NCBI GenBank assembly: GCA_947167965.1
Contig: CAMVJW010000012.1
Location: 1-36,150, forward strand
Direction of reading: 5' to 3'
DNA length: 36,150 bases
Source of the DNA: an uncultured Clostridia bacterium
GTDB lineage: Bacteria > Bacillota > Clostridia > TANB77 > CAG-508
Shown: positions 23,673 through 32,576 of the stretch, piece by piece
Layout: each line of letters begins with the position of its first letter
Numbering within the stretch: position 1 is the first letter of the stretch
The notes under the pieces: model-generated
What the model was told of the DNA's origin: nothing
What the model saw: the letters and a program-made list of their open reading frames with translations, nothing else
The model's database searches: none
Position numbers and translations under genes: made by a program

Positions 23673-24911
23673 TTATTTACTTATAAGTTCTTCAACTTTA
23701 TTGATATATTTTTCTCTATTTTGTTCTTGTGTCTCATTTTTGCATTCATTTAAGTAGTCCATCATAATTTTCGCAAGCTCTATAAATTTGTCTTCTTTCC
23801 AACCCTTTGTTGTCATAGCTGGTGTACCAATTCTTACTCCTGAAGATTTTAATGGAGGTAGTTCATCATTTGGTATTTGATTTTTATTTAGTGTAATATG
23901 TATTTTGTCAAGCTCCTCTTCTGCTTGTTTTCCTGTAACTCCAATTGACCCATATACATCTAAAACAAACATATGGTTATCAGTTCCTCCAGATATTACT
24001 TTCCATCCTGCTTTAACAAATTCATTTGCAAATGCATTTGCATTTTTTATGATTTGTTTTCCATAGGCTTTGAATTCTTCTGTATTAGCTTCTTCGAAAC
24101 AAATTCCTTTTGCTGCAATTATATGCTCTAATGGTCCACCCTGAATTCCTGGAAATACTGCTTTATTTATTTTTTTAATTATTTCTTCTGAGTTTGTTAA
24201 TATTAACCCTCCTCTTGGACCTCTTAATGTTTTATGTGTAGTAGATGTTATAACATCTGCATAAGGTATTGGAGTTGGATGTACACCTGCTGCAATTAGC
24301 CCTGCAACATGGGCCATATCTACCATATAATATGGTTTATCTCCATTATGATTTTTTGCATATTCTTCTATTATGTCTCTAAATTTTTTATAATCTATGC
24401 TTCTAGAATATGAACTAGCTCCAATAATTACCATTTTTGGGTTATATTCATTTAATTTTTTAGTAAATTCTTCTATATCAATTATTCCATTTTCGTCAAC
24501 TCCATAAGAAACAATGTTGTAATCTTGTCCTGAAAAACTCATTTTATGTCCATGAGTTAGATGTCCTCCAGCTCCTAAATCCATTCCCATTACCGTATCT
24601 CCATGTTGAAGTAATGCCTTATATACTGCTTGATTTGCTGAACTTCCACAGTGTGGTTGTACATTAGCATATTTGCAATTAAATAATGTACATGCATCTT
24701 CAATTGCTTTTGTTTCAATCATATCTATAAATTGGCATCCACCATAATACCTTTTTCCTGAATATCCCTCTGCATATTTATTTGTTAATATACTTCCTGC
24801 TGCATCCAATACTCGTTTGCTTGGAAAATTCTCTGATGCAATTAATTCAACATTATGTTTTTGTCTTTCAGCTTCTAATTCTATTATTTCTTCATAACTT
24901 TGTTTTATCAT
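23673..24911 (-). CDS. glyA: Serine hydroxymethyltransferase
   Basis: PLP enzyme that interconverts serine and glycine and feeds C1 units into folate. The 412-residue protein begins with the conserved ELEAERQKHNVELIASENF, followed by NKYAEGYSGKRYYGGCQF, HGHKMSFSG, DMAHVAGLIAAG, the PLP-lysine motif TSTTHKTLRGPRGG (Lys about 228), FPGIQGGP and a C-terminal SGVRIGTPAMTTKG. All key segments are present. It starts five bases after AGGAGG and 9 bp behind the HerA-like ATPase gene, so the two are probably cotranscribed. Confidence 0.97.
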   Translation of the reverse strand: MIKQSYEEIIELEAERQKHNVELIASENFPSKRVLDAAGSILTNKYAEGYSGKRYYGGCQFIDMIETKAIEDACTLFNCKYANVQPHCGSSANQAVYKALLQHGDTVMGMDLGAGGHLTHGHKMSFSGQDYNIVSYGVDENGIIDIEEFTKKLNEYNPKMVIIGASSYSRSIDYKKFRDIIEEYAKNHNGDKPYYMVDMAHVAGLIAAGVHPTPIPYADVITSTTHKTLRGPRGGLILTNSEEIIKKINKAVFPGIQGGPLEHIIAAKGICFEEANTEEFKAYGKQIIKNANAFANEFVKAGWKVISGGTDNHMFVLDVYGSIGVTGKQAEEELDKIHITLNKNQIPNDELPPLKSSGVRIGTPAMTTKGWKEDKFIELAKIMMDYLNECKNETQEQNREKYINKVEELISK

Positions 24912-24920
24912 AATTACCTC

Positions 24921-26489
24921 CTATTTCTTCCCGAATAAACTTTTAATCATTTGAGTAGCAGCTCTTCTTGCCATAGAGTTAATTGTTGCATTTGCTGTCC
25001 TTTCCGCTTGTTTACCAACTTTATATTGCCAAGAGTTTTTCCTTTGTTTTTCCGCTTCTTTTTCTAATTCTTTCTTTTGTCTTTCTTCTTCTTTTCTAAT
25101 TCTTTCAGCTTCTTTTTCAGCCTTTGCTTGAGCTTTTTCCTCTTCTTCTTGTATTTTTCTTTCTTCTTTTTGACGAAGTTCTTCTTCTAATGCTGCATTT
25201 TTTTCTTCAATTTCTTTGCTTAAGATTTCAAATGCTGATTCTCTATCTATTATAGTATCATATTTCCCCATAAACTCTGATCTGCTTATTATCATTAATC
25301 TTAAAGGATCATCAATTGTTCCCATTTGACTTTGTGGAGGTAAAATTGTAGCTTTTTCAACAATATTAGGTTCTCCTTTTTCATTTAAAAATGAAATTAA
25401 AGCTTCACCTGTTCCAAGTCCTAAAATTGCCTCTTCAGTATCAAACATAGGATTTGCTCTAAATGAACTACTTACAGCCTTAACCACTTTTTGCTCTGCA
25501 GGAGTATATGCTCTTAAAGTATGCTGAACTTTATTTCCAAGCTGAGCAAGTATTTCATCTGGAATATCATTTGGAGATTGTGAAATAAAGAATATTCCCA
25601 CTCCTTTTGATCTAATAAGCTTAACTATTTGAATAACTTGTTCTAAAATATATTTTGGTAAATCATCAAATAATAGATGTGCTTCATCAAAGAAAAATAC
25701 CATTTTTGGTTTGTCTAAATCCCCTACTTCTGGCATATTATTATTTATCATATTTAAAAGCCATAACATAAAAGTAGCATATAATACTGGATATTTATAT
25801 AATTCTGTAGAGTGTAAAATATTAATATTTCCCATTCCATTTACATTTGTTTTTAATAAATCATTTAATTCTATTGCAGGCTCTCCAAAGAAGTGGTCTC
25901 CTCCCTGTTCTTCAAGCATAAGTAAACTTCTTTGAATTGTTCCAACACTTTGTGCTGCGATATTTCCATAGCTTATAGTATATTCTTTACTATTTGCTGC
26001 TACATATTGTAATAGTAACTGTAGATCTTTTAAATCTATTAATTCTAGATTATTTTCTCTTGCTATCTTAAATATAATTGCTAATACTCCTTCTTGTGTT
26101 TCATTTAGTCCTAACATTCTTGCAAGCATTGTAGGACCAACACTAGATAAAGTTGTTCTTATTGGATGTCCTGATTTTGCAAATACATCCCAAAAAACAG
26201 TTGGAAATCCTTTGAATTCAAAATTTGAAATCCCAATTGAATCTAATCTTTCTTGAATTTTTTCATTTGACTCTCCAGGCATACATGTCCCTGCTAAATC
26301 ACCTTTTATATCTGATAAAAAAACAGGCACACCCATACTAGAAAAACTTTCTGCCATTACTTTTAAAGTAATTGTTTTTCCACTACCAGATGCACCTGTA
26401 ATTAGTCCATGACGATTTGCCATATGTGGTTCGATAAATAATTCTTTTTCATTGTTTTTTCCTACTAAAATTTTGTTATTAAAAAACAT
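24921..26489 (-). CDS. HerA-like ATPase, DUF853/YjgR family
   Basis: A predicted P-loop NTPase of the HerA/FtsK superfamily (DUF853, YjgR type), of unclear cellular role. The 522-residue protein has Walker A TGASGSGKT (31-39), DIKGDLAG, WDVFAKSGHPIRTT, the Walker B MVFFFDEAHLLF (about 265-276), the sensor segment FFISQSPNDIPDEILAQLGNKVQHTLRA, and a C-terminal coiled coil (about 425-490) rich in Glu/Lys/Arg before a basic end. No nuclease (NurA) partner lies adjacent; glyA follows. The SD AAGGAGG lies at the left arm of the large palindrome at 26503-26658. Confidence 0.88.
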   Translation of the reverse strand: MFFNNKILVGKNNEKELFIEPHMANRHGLITGASGSGKTITLKVMAESFSSMGVPVFLSDIKGDLAGTCMPGESNEKIQERLDSIGISNFEFKGFPTVFWDVFAKSGHPIRTTLSSVGPTMLARMLGLNETQEGVLAIIFKIARENNLELIDLKDLQLLLQYVAANSKEYTISYGNIAAQSVGTIQRSLLMLEEQGGDHFFGEPAIELNDLLKTNVNGMGNINILHSTELYKYPVLYATFMLWLLNMINNNMPEVGDLDKPKMVFFFDEAHLLFDDLPKYILEQVIQIVKLIRSKGVGIFFISQSPNDIPDEILAQLGNKVQHTLRAYTPAEQKVVKAVSSSFRANPMFDTEEAILGLGTGEALISFLNEKGEPNIVEKATILPPQSQMGTIDDPLRLMIISRSEFMGKYDTIIDRESAFEILSKEIEEKNAALEEELRQKEERKIQEEEEKAQAKAEKEAERIRKEEERQKKELEKEAEKQRKNSWQYKVGKQAERTANATINSMARRAATQMIKSLFGKK

Positions 26490-26502
26490 ACTCTTTCCTC
26501 CT

Positions 26503-26658
26503 TTGGAATCACAGACTGCTCTCTTTTACACTTTCACATTAAAATTTTCCAAATTTTCAATATTACAGTCCACATTATTTGAATCTATATTATCACATGA
26601 TTCGAATAATATCAACAAAAACTTGAATTTTTGGAAATAGAACAGTCTCAGCTTCCAA
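26503..26658. repeat. Large imperfect palindrome between the HerA-like and lysozyme genes
   Basis: Nested inverted arms cover the whole divergent gap: 26503-26522 with 26639-26658 (TTGGAA and AGACTG blocks at identical offsets), 26550-26559 region (TTTTCCAAATTTTCAA) with TTGAATTTTTGGAAA at 26613-26637, and ATTATTTGAATC 26575-26586 with GATTCGAATAAT 26599-26610. The left arm has about 20 extra bases. It has the form of a small hairpin (MITE-like) insertion or an extended regulatory palindrome. No ORF is present. Confidence 0.55.
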
Positions 26659-26662
26659 GTCA

Positions 26663-26668
26663 TATAAT
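26663..26668 (+). promoter_or_regulatory. -10 box of the GH25 lysozyme gene
   Basis: TATAAT, 29 nt before the ATG; the position of a -35 would fall in the right arm of the palindrome (GAACAG, a poor match). An activator or the palindrome itself may therefore matter. Confidence 0.4.
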
Positions 26669-26697
26669 GTAATAAGAATTATATTGGAGGAATTTAT

Positions 26698-27591
26698 ATG
26701 TTTGGAATAGATGTAAGTTATCATAAAGGTAATATAGATTGGAATAAAGTTAAGCCATCTGTTAGTTTTGTTATTTTAAGATTAGGATGGATTGGAAATA
26801 AAAACAACCATACTATAGATCCAAAATTTGAGGAATATTATAATCAATGTAAGTCTTTAAATATACCTATTGGAGTGTATGTTTATAATTACTGTAACTC
26901 TGAAGAAAATGCGATTTCTGGTGCTAAATGGGTTATTGATAAATTGACAAATAAAACTTTAGAATTACCTGTATATTTAGATATGGAAGATAGTTCTTTA
27001 GAAAGCCTAGGAAAAACTAAACTTACAAATATATGTATTGCATTTAATACTGAAATAGAAAAAACTGGTCTTTGGGCCGGTGTTTATGCTAATTTAAATT
27101 GGTATAATAATTTTTTGGATAAAAATTTGATTAAGAAAAAATATACAACATGGATTGCCCATTATACAAGTGGAATTGATAAATATAAAGGAGAGTATGA
27201 TATGTGGCAAAGTTCTTCTTCAGGCAGGATTGATGGAATTTCTAGTAATGTTGATACAGATTATTTATATAGAGATTTAATATCTCAAATTGGTGATATT
27301 TCTCCAACTAATCCTAATGATGAAATCTTAAGGCTTGCAAATGAGGTTATTTCTGGAAAATATGGTAATGGAGAAGCTAGAAAAAAAGCTTTAGGAGATA
27401 AATATTCTGCAGTTCAAGCAAAAGTTAATGAACTTATGGCAAAAAGAAATGAAATAAAATATGTTGTAAAAAAAGGAGATACTTTATCTGAAATTGCTTT
27501 AAAATATGGCACTACTGTCAATAATATAGCTAAGAAAAATAATATAAAAAATGTTAATAAAATCTATACTGGTCAAGTTCTAAAAATTTAG
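26698..27591 (+). CDS. GH25 lysozyme with CW_7 and LysM wall-binding domains
   Basis: A muramidase that cleaves peptidoglycan glycan chains. The 297-residue protein starts with the GH25 barrel (about 1-195): [22 protein letters not shown], the DxE pair in YLDMED (D95, E97), [33 protein letters not shown] Cpl-7-type (CW_7) repeat follows (about 203-243: [20 protein letters not shown]), then a C-terminal LysM domain (about 253-297: [19 protein letters not shown]). There is no signal peptide, so it resembles phage endolysins that need a holin or lysis; no holin or phage gene is nearby, though a small membrane protein gene lies convergently downstream. The SD GGAGG is seven bases from the ATG. 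Confidence 0.93.
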   Translation: MFGIDVSYHKGNIDWNKVKPSVSFVILRLGWIGNKNNHTIDPKFEEYYNQCKSLNIPIGVYVYNYCNSEENAISGAKWVIDKLTNKTLELPVYLDMEDSSLESLGKTKLTNICIAFNTEIEKTGLWAGVYANLNWYNNFLDKNLIKKKYTTWIAHYTSGIDKYKGEYDMWQSSSSGRIDGISSNVDTDYLYRDLISQIGDISPTNPNDEILRLANEVISGKYGNGEARKKALGDKYSAVQAKVNELMAKRNEIKYVVKKGDTLSEIALKYGTTVNNIAKKNNIKNVNKIYTGQVLKI

Positions 27592-27594
27592 CAT

Positions 27595-27645
27595 AAAAAT
27601 AGTGACAATTCACTATCTTTCTTTAATAGAATCACCACTATTTTT
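27595..27645. terminator. Bidirectional terminator between convergent genes
   Basis: ATAGTG (27599-27604) pairs with CACTAT (27611-27616), and AAAAATAGTG (27595-27604) can alternatively pair with CACTATTTTT (27636-27645). On the minus strand the first stem is followed by T5; on the plus strand by CTTTCTTT. Confidence 0.6.
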
Positions 27646-27912
27646 ATTTTTCCATTTTTCCATTATTCCCTTTATTCCAAATGTTATTGCAATACATAAT
27701 GGAATAAAGGGGGTGAATGGCCCAACCCAAAAAATCATTGTTGATGTAGCTACAGCCAAACACCACTTCCATTTAAATATTAAATATAATAAATATCCTC
27801 CCCAAGTAGGTGAATATACTACTGCAACAACTATAAAAAATATCAAAAATGTTTTCCAATCTTTACATTCATTTTTTATCCATTTTAAATATCCAATTAA
27901 TTTATCTTTCAT
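27613..27912 (-). CDS. Small membrane protein
   Basis: A 99-residue protein with three hydrophobic segments (about 20-35, 40-60, 65-85). The wording TFLIFFIVVAVVYSPTWGGY and FWVGPFTPFIPLCIAITFGIK recalls an uncharacterised small membrane family frequent in Clostridia. A plus-strand frame overlaps it (27602-27964), but the minus-strand product has the transmembrane pattern and an SD (AAAGGA), so it is preferred. It lies 95 bp after the VanZ-like gene in the same direction. Confidence 0.65.
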   Translation of the reverse strand: MKDKLIGYLKWIKNECKDWKTFLIFFIVVAVVYSPTWGGYLLYLIFKWKWCLAVATSTMIFWVGPFTPFIPLCIAITFGIKGIMEKWKNKNSGDSIKER

Positions 27913-28007
27913 TATTCTTTTTTCCTTTAATAATTCATTTATTGTCTTATTTGTTTTTATATAATTTCTAAAATTTAATACTATATTTAGTTATTTCTAC
28001 TATAATA

Positions 28008-28670
28008 TCATTGAACAATTTTATCTACAAATTTTTTAATTCTCGGAATTCTTAATAATCCATATACAATACTAGCCCCAAAAAGATTTAGAATCAAATC
28101 ATCAATATCACATGCTCCTATCATAGTAATAAACTGCATTATTTCTACAATTCCTATTATTACACACATTAAAAGTATAAAATTTTTAAATTTTAAATAA
28201 TACTTATTCCAAATTAGTGGAATAAAAATCCCAAAAGGTGCGAAAGCAATAATATTTCCTATAATATTAATCAAAACAGTTTTGATTCCAACAGTATCTT
28301 TTAACGCTCCTTTAATATAATTTACAATTGTTTTAAATGGTATGAAATTGCTATGTAATTTAAAATGCTCCTGTGATAAAAAAGACACTGTATTTTGCCA
28401 TTTTTCTCTTCTATATCCTTTATCAATAAAAAGTAATGAGCTTAATAAAACAACATATATTGCAAGTATTATAATTAAATATTTTTTTCTTACATTTGTT
28501 TTTTCCCCTATATTATTGACTTTTTTTAGTTTAATTTTCATATCTATAAAAACCAATAACATAGCTAGTACATATATAGCTAATTTAACAGCACTACTAT
28601 AGACAAAATTTGGAAGCAAATCTAAAATTATACTACAAATTACTAATAATAATGAAATTATTATAACCAT
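28008..28670 (-). CDS. VanZ-like membrane protein
   Basis: A 220-residue protein with five or six transmembrane segments matching the VanZ-like family: an N-terminal hydrophobic part, NFIPFKTI after the loop with RREKWQN, INIIGNIIAFAPFGIFIPLIW, a helix ending VEIMQFIT, and CDIDDLILNLFGASIVYGLL (the family's D.dD...N..G pattern). VanZ proteins are linked to low-level teicoplanin resistance in enterococci, but most family members are uncharacterised, and nothing here indicates a resistance cluster. AGGAG SD 6-7 bases from the ATG; last but one gene of the 28-32 kb operon. Confidence 0.85.
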   Translation of the reverse strand: MVIIISLLLVICSIILDLLPNFVYSSAVKLAIYVLAMLLVFIDMKIKLKKVNNIGEKTNVRKKYLIIILAIYVVLLSSLLFIDKGYRREKWQNTVSFLSQEHFKLHSNFIPFKTIVNYIKGALKDTVGIKTVLINIIGNIIAFAPFGIFIPLIWNKYYLKFKNFILLMCVIIGIVEIMQFITMIGACDIDDLILNLFGASIVYGLLRIPRIKKFVDKIVQ

Positions 28671-28696
28671 TTTCTACTCCTATAAAATTCTTGTTC

Positions 28697-29995
28697 TTAA
28701 ATATCAATTATTTTATCAATTAAATTATAAGCTGAATTTATAAAATCTATTTCAGTTAAACTTTTATCATCAAGCATGTTATAAATTTTTAAAGATATTT
28801 CTTTAATTTTGTATATATTTCTTATAGATTTTATTAATGCTTCAAAGTTTGATTCTAATGTATTTTTATAATCATTTTCAATATCTGAATACACACCTAG
28901 TGGATTTGCAATTGTTGAAGATAACTCAATTAGCAAATCCATTGGATATATTGTTCTGTATAATCCATTTTGTGTTCCGATTTCAGAACCTTCTTTTAAA
29001 ATACCATACCTTGTTTTATCAGGATTATTTTTATCTTTATATGTTTCACTTTGATATATTTTTGCTAAAATGTAGTTTTCAATTGATTTCATCTTAATAT
29101 CAATATTTCTATTTTTTAAATCAGGTGTAATATATGACGGTCTTTGGTCTATTATTCCACCTGCAGAGTGGAAATTAAAAATAGCTGATAATTTGTTTTG
29201 ACTATATAATTCTTCTAAAAAATTGGAAATTATTAAATTTTCTTGTTCCAAACTAAACTTTTTTTCATTATTCCAGGGACAATTAATCGGTCCAGGTTTT
29301 GCATAATTAATATTACTATATCTGTAACTTAAATATAATTCTTCATTGTTTTCAATTTCTAAAAAATGATTGTTGTATTTAGTATTGGCATTTAAATCTA
29401 TTCCATTTGCATTTGCTGCCCATGTAATCATCACTCCATTTGGTAGGTTATATTTTTCATATAATTTTTTTAATTTCTGCTTTATTTTATAATACTTATA
29501 AGGAATATCATTATATGTTACATTTTCGAACATTTTTTGGTATTGTTTTAGCCCAAATTTATTATTAGCTATATCATCTAGCTTACAGCAATTTACAAAA
29601 TCATTGCAAATTTTTTCAATTTGTAGTAAATTATATTCTCTAGAAATAACTTTTCTAATAGCAGTTGTAGTAATTATATATCCTTCTGGATTTACAATTG
29701 GAATAAAATCTAGAGTATAGTTTTCTAGTATATCTTTATATTCATCTAAATTAGATAATAGCATGCTCATTGTATGAATTAAAAACTCTGTTGATATAAT
29801 TTCTAATCCATGATATGCACCAAATAAAACAATATGATTTTTTCCACTTCCAATAGAATAATGCTTTATTGGAATTTCACATTCTGTATTCCAATTATTT
29901 TTTTGTTCTATTAAAATACTAGGATTTTGACCAAGTAGCTCCTGCATTTTGCTTTGTACTTCTTCAAAATCATAAATTACCTTTTCTACCTTCAT
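28697..29995 (-). CDS. M14-family zinc carboxypeptidase
   Basis: A predicted metallocarboxypeptidase. The 432-residue protein has the HxxE zinc motif in GAYHGLEIIST (H62, E65), IPIVNPEGYIITT, NGIDLNANTKYNNHF, the third zinc His in FNFHSAGG (about 276) and a catalytic-Glu candidate in DLLIELSST (about 357). In classical M14 enzymes the substrate-binding motif is DLNRNF; here it is DLNANT, with Ala in place of the Arg. DLNAN is also seen in Firmicute cell-wall M14 peptidases as I recall, so this points to a peptidoglycan-peptide type rather than loss of function. There is no signal peptide, which favours a cytosolic role, perhaps on recycled wall peptides. Confidence 0.85.
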   Translation of the reverse strand: MKVEKVIYDFEEVQSKMQELLGQNPSILIEQKNNWNTECEIPIKHYSIGSGKNHIVLFGAYHGLEIISTEFLIHTMSMLLSNLDEYKDILENYTLDFIPIVNPEGYIITTTAIRKVISREYNLLQIEKICNDFVNCCKLDDIANNKFGLKQYQKMFENVTYNDIPYKYYKIKQKLKKLYEKYNLPNGVMITWAANANGIDLNANTKYNNHFLEIENNEELYLSYRYSNINYAKPGPINCPWNNEKKFSLEQENLIISNFLEELYSQNKLSAIFNFHSAGGIIDQRPSYITPDLKNRNIDIKMKSIENYILAKIYQSETYKDKNNPDKTRYGILKEGSEIGTQNGLYRTIYPMDLLIELSSTIANPLGVYSDIENDYKNTLESNFEALIKSIRNIYKIKEISLKIYNMLDDKSLTEIDFINSAYNLIDKIIDI

Positions 29996-30013
29996 TAATA
30001 AAATTCTTTCCTT

Positions 30014-30712
30014 TTATATGTTTAACACATCTCCATCTTCCGGGAAATTTACAAATTCATTTCTTTCTTCATAATCACCTCTATGAATTGCATAGAATTT
30101 ACAATTATTATATTTTTTTGCATATTCTGTAAAATCATTTAACCCCATATGCGCAGGATTTGTTGTTATACCATTTACATCGCCTAACAAATAATCTACA
30201 TTTTTACATATTTCTTCAAAATTCTCACATACTGTTGTATCACAAGTATAGCCTATTTTTTTATTATCCTTTTCAATAATGTATCCATATGATGGTTTTA
30301 TTCTCCCATGAGTAAGGAGTATTGGTTTTATTTTGTATTTATCTATATTTACCTCAATATTTTCTTCTAATTCTATTATTTCAACACCTTTTAGAAGTTC
30401 TTCTCCAAGTTCTGTTATCTTTAAAAAGCCTTTTATTCTTTCTTCAAGTCCAATTGGCCCAATTATTTTTATTCTATTATCAAGCTCATTTCTACTATAT
30501 CTTGTTACAAAAAAGTGCCCAATATCTGCAAAGTGATCGGGATGATAATGTGAAATTACAATATATTTTAAGCTTTTTGTTTCTATGTCAAATCTTCCTA
30601 ATTGCTTAACTGTGCCACATCCAATATCTATTAATAAATCATCAATTAAAACACTTGGATTACCTCTTAATTTACAACCCATATTTCCTGTTCCAATAAA
30701 AGTTATTTTCAT
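30014..30712 (-). CDS. Metallo-beta-lactamase-fold hydrolase (1)
   Basis: A 232-residue MBL-fold protein beginning MKITFIGTGNMGC, with the metal motif HYHPDH (55-60), later His in LLTHGR, an Asp in GYTCDTTVC and a final His in AIHRGDYEE. The pattern fits ribonuclease Z-like or general MBL hydrolases. The substrate is unknown. It follows a second, diverged MBL-fold gene by 23 bp and precedes the M14 gene by 18 bp. Confidence 0.85.
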   Translation of the reverse strand: MKITFIGTGNMGCKLRGNPSVLIDDLLIDIGCGTVKQLGRFDIETKSLKYIVISHYHPDHFADIGHFFVTRYSRNELDNRIKIIGPIGLEERIKGFLKITELGEELLKGVEIIELEENIEVNIDKYKIKPILLTHGRIKPSYGYIIEKDNKKIGYTCDTTVCENFEEICKNVDYLLGDVNGITTNPAHMGLNDFTEYAKKYNNCKFYAIHRGDYEERNEFVNFPEDGDVLNI

Positions 30713-30735
30713 ATTTTTTATTTTCTCCTTTTCAT

Positions 30736-31542
30736 CTAATCTAAATCAATTACATCCAAATCATCTGGAACATATAAATTTCCATCAAAAAAATCTTTTC
30801 CTTCTGCTAAAAATCTTTGTTTTCTTGTTTCTATTTCATAATCTAAAGTATGCCATAATATCAAATTTTTAATTTCTAATTGATTCATTTTCTTACATAC
30901 ATCTTCTACAGTAGAGTGAACTTTACTTACAAGTTCCGTAATTTTATTTTTCTCACTTGTATAAAAACATTCATGTAATACCCAGTCTGCATTTTTTACC
31001 TTATCATAGTTTTGTAATGCACAAGGTACATCTCCTAAATAAAATAAATTTTTATTGTTTTCTAACTCTATTTCAAATCCAAATTGAACAGATGCAATAG
31101 AATAAGTATCTACTATTTTCATTTTGTAGCCTATTAATTCATATTCTTGCCCATCTTCAATTAAATGATAGATAACTGTCTCTTTATATACTTCTTGAAA
31201 TGAATCATGAAAAGTAGTTTTTATAATATAGTCTACAATTTCTTTAATTTCTTTATCACAGTATATATTCAATTTTCCTTCGTATTCATTTAAACGTATT
31301 AATGTTAATATTTTTCTTATGAATGGTATTAATCCTAAAAGATGGTCTATATGTTTATGTGATATAAAAACATCATGAATATCTCCTACTCTCAAACCTG
31401 ATAGTTTTAGTTGCCTTAATATTTGCATTCCTCCACCTGCATCTACTAATAAATATTTATCATTATGTTTAAGTACTCCACTTAATGTATATCCATTTTC
31501 GGCTACTCCAGCACATGTTCCTAATACATAAAATTTTTGCAT
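30736..31542 (-). CDS. Metallo-beta-lactamase-fold hydrolase (2), RNase Z-like
   Basis: A 268-residue MBL-fold protein. LGTCAG and VDAGGG precede the motif SHKHIDHLLG (H62, H64, D66, H67), then FYLGDVPC, a His in LHECFY and a final His in LILWHTL. The order resembles RNase Z-type hydrolases, but the long insertion with the tRNA-binding exosite was not recognised, so a tRNA role should not be assumed. The SD AGGAGG lies about 13 bases from the ATG. Middle gene of the operon; its similarity to the next gene is limited to the fold motifs. Confidence 0.85.
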   Translation of the reverse strand: MQKFYVLGTCAGVAENGYTLSGVLKHNDKYLLVDAGGGMQILRQLKLSGLRVGDIHDVFISHKHIDHLLGLIPFIRKILTLIRLNEYEGKLNIYCDKEIKEIVDYIIKTTFHDSFQEVYKETVIYHLIEDGQEYELIGYKMKIVDTYSIASVQFGFEIELENNKNLFYLGDVPCALQNYDKVKNADWVLHECFYTSEKNKITELVSKVHSTVEDVCKKMNQLEIKNLILWHTLDYEIETRKQRFLAEGKDFFDGNLYVPDDLDVIDLD

Positions 31543-31578
31543 AATATTTACTATCCCTCCTAATATTTTAGATTATTT

Positions 31579-32310
31579 TTACCCTCTACTCGCAATTTCT
31601 ATAAGCTCTCTTAAGTATGGTCTTTTATAATTTTGCATACTATCTAATTGCTCTACGGCTATTTCTTTTTTTAGGAAAACTAATCTTCCAATTTCAGTTT
31701 CCAAATTATTATCTATCAAATATTTTCTATATTCTTCAAAATATTTTTGTAATTCTTCTTTTGTTTTATCTATCATCCCTAATGCTATAAATCCATACGC
31801 ATTTCTGTTTTCATTTGGATATTCAATAAATTTAAATCTATAATCTATTTCATCTAAATTTAAATTCATTTCCTCTTTTAATTCTCTTTTTAGATTGTGA
31901 ACTAAATCAAGTTTTCCATCTATAATATCAGATTTATCCATCTGTCCTCCAGTAATTTGTAAAACATATGGAATTGATGTTGTTGAATCTGCTTCACCTA
32001 TTACAAAATAATCATCTTTTGTTTGTAATAAAATTCCTGTCCATGGTGAACAAGCCCTATATTTTTCTTCTTTTATTCCAATTCTTTCATTATATAAATA
32101 ATGGGAATAGTTGGATTTAACTGCCTTCATTTCTATAATATTCTCTGTTTCAGATGTAGACTCAATTATGAAATTTTCTCCGTTAAATAGTTTAGGATTT
32201 TCTTTTACGGCATTTTTCCAAAACTCGGTAATTTTTATTTTTAACTCTTCAGGTAAATTTACATACCTATCTTCATATTTTATGATAATATTTTTTTCAA
32301 TTTTCTTCAT
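31579..32310 (-). CDS. Nudix hydrolase, NUDT22-like
   Basis: A 243-residue protein with a Nudix-type signature: ITGGQMDKSD, then after an insertion LKRELKEEM (R142, E143, E146, E147 as the metal-binding helix). The glutamate of GX5E is not visible, so the box is irregular. The N-terminal part (EFWKNAVKENPKLFNGENFII) resembles the NPxLFNG segment of NUDT22-type nucleotide-sugar (UDP-glucose) diphosphatases, so a nucleotide-sugar substrate is possible but not shown. It is the first gene of a minus-strand run with gaps of 18-36 bp up to the VanZ-like gene. Confidence 0.75.
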   Translation of the reverse strand: MKKIEKNIIIKYEDRYVNLPEELKIKITEFWKNAVKENPKLFNGENFIIESTSETENIIEMKAVKSNYSHYLYNERIGIKEEKYRACSPWTGILLQTKDDYFVIGEADSTTSIPYVLQITGGQMDKSDIIDGKLDLVHNLKRELKEEMNLNLDEIDYRFKFIEYPNENRNAYGFIALGMIDKTKEELQKYFEEYRKYLIDNNLETEIGRLVFLKKEIAVEQLDSMQNYKRPYLRELIEIASRG

Positions 32311-32532
32311 ATAAAACCTTCCAATTGACTTAAAATTAACATATCTAAATTTTTATAGTTTCTAGTACTTTTCATATATAGTCAAATCACTTAAATATAT
32401 ATAGATTTTACAATATTTTCTATAATTTGTCTATAAATTAGCTATATTTTATAAAACGCATTAAAACACTTTTTTATTAAATTATTTTAAAGTTTTCGAC
32501 GTATTATTACAAACTCTGCAATTTATATATAT
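32311..32532. other. Gene-free AT-rich divergent region
   Basis: No ORF or clear promoter for the Nudix gene was found. The right part (about 32490-32532) is the upstream flank of the small-ORF module and is duplicated at about 33898-33940 (shared blocks ATTATTACAAAC and TGCAnTTTATA). Confidence 0.5.
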
Positions 32533-32538
32533 TATACT
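32533..32538 (+). promoter_or_regulatory. -10 box of small-ORF module 1
   Basis: TATACT, predicting a start at about 32545 so that the mRNA begins ACGGCCAUAU, the first copy of a direct repeat. A -35 at normal spacing is not obvious, though TTACAA lies 20 bp upstream. Confidence 0.45.
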
Positions 32539-32555
32539 ATTTTTACGGCCATATG

Positions 32556-32568
32556 CCTCGAAAGGAGG
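32556..32568 (+). promoter_or_regulatory. SD-sequestering hairpin of module 1
   Basis: CCTC (32556-32559) can pair with GAGG (32565-32568) across a 5-nt loop GAAAG, hiding the strong Shine-Dalgarno AAAGGAGGTG of the 43-codon ORF. The same CCTC-GAAAN-GAGG arrangement is present in module 2. Confidence 0.6.
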
Positions 32569-32576
32569 TGAAAAAT

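Noticed and set aside
27602..27964. 120-codon plus-strand frame
   Set aside because: It overlaps the minus-strand membrane protein gene (27613-27912), which has an SD and a familiar transmembrane pattern.
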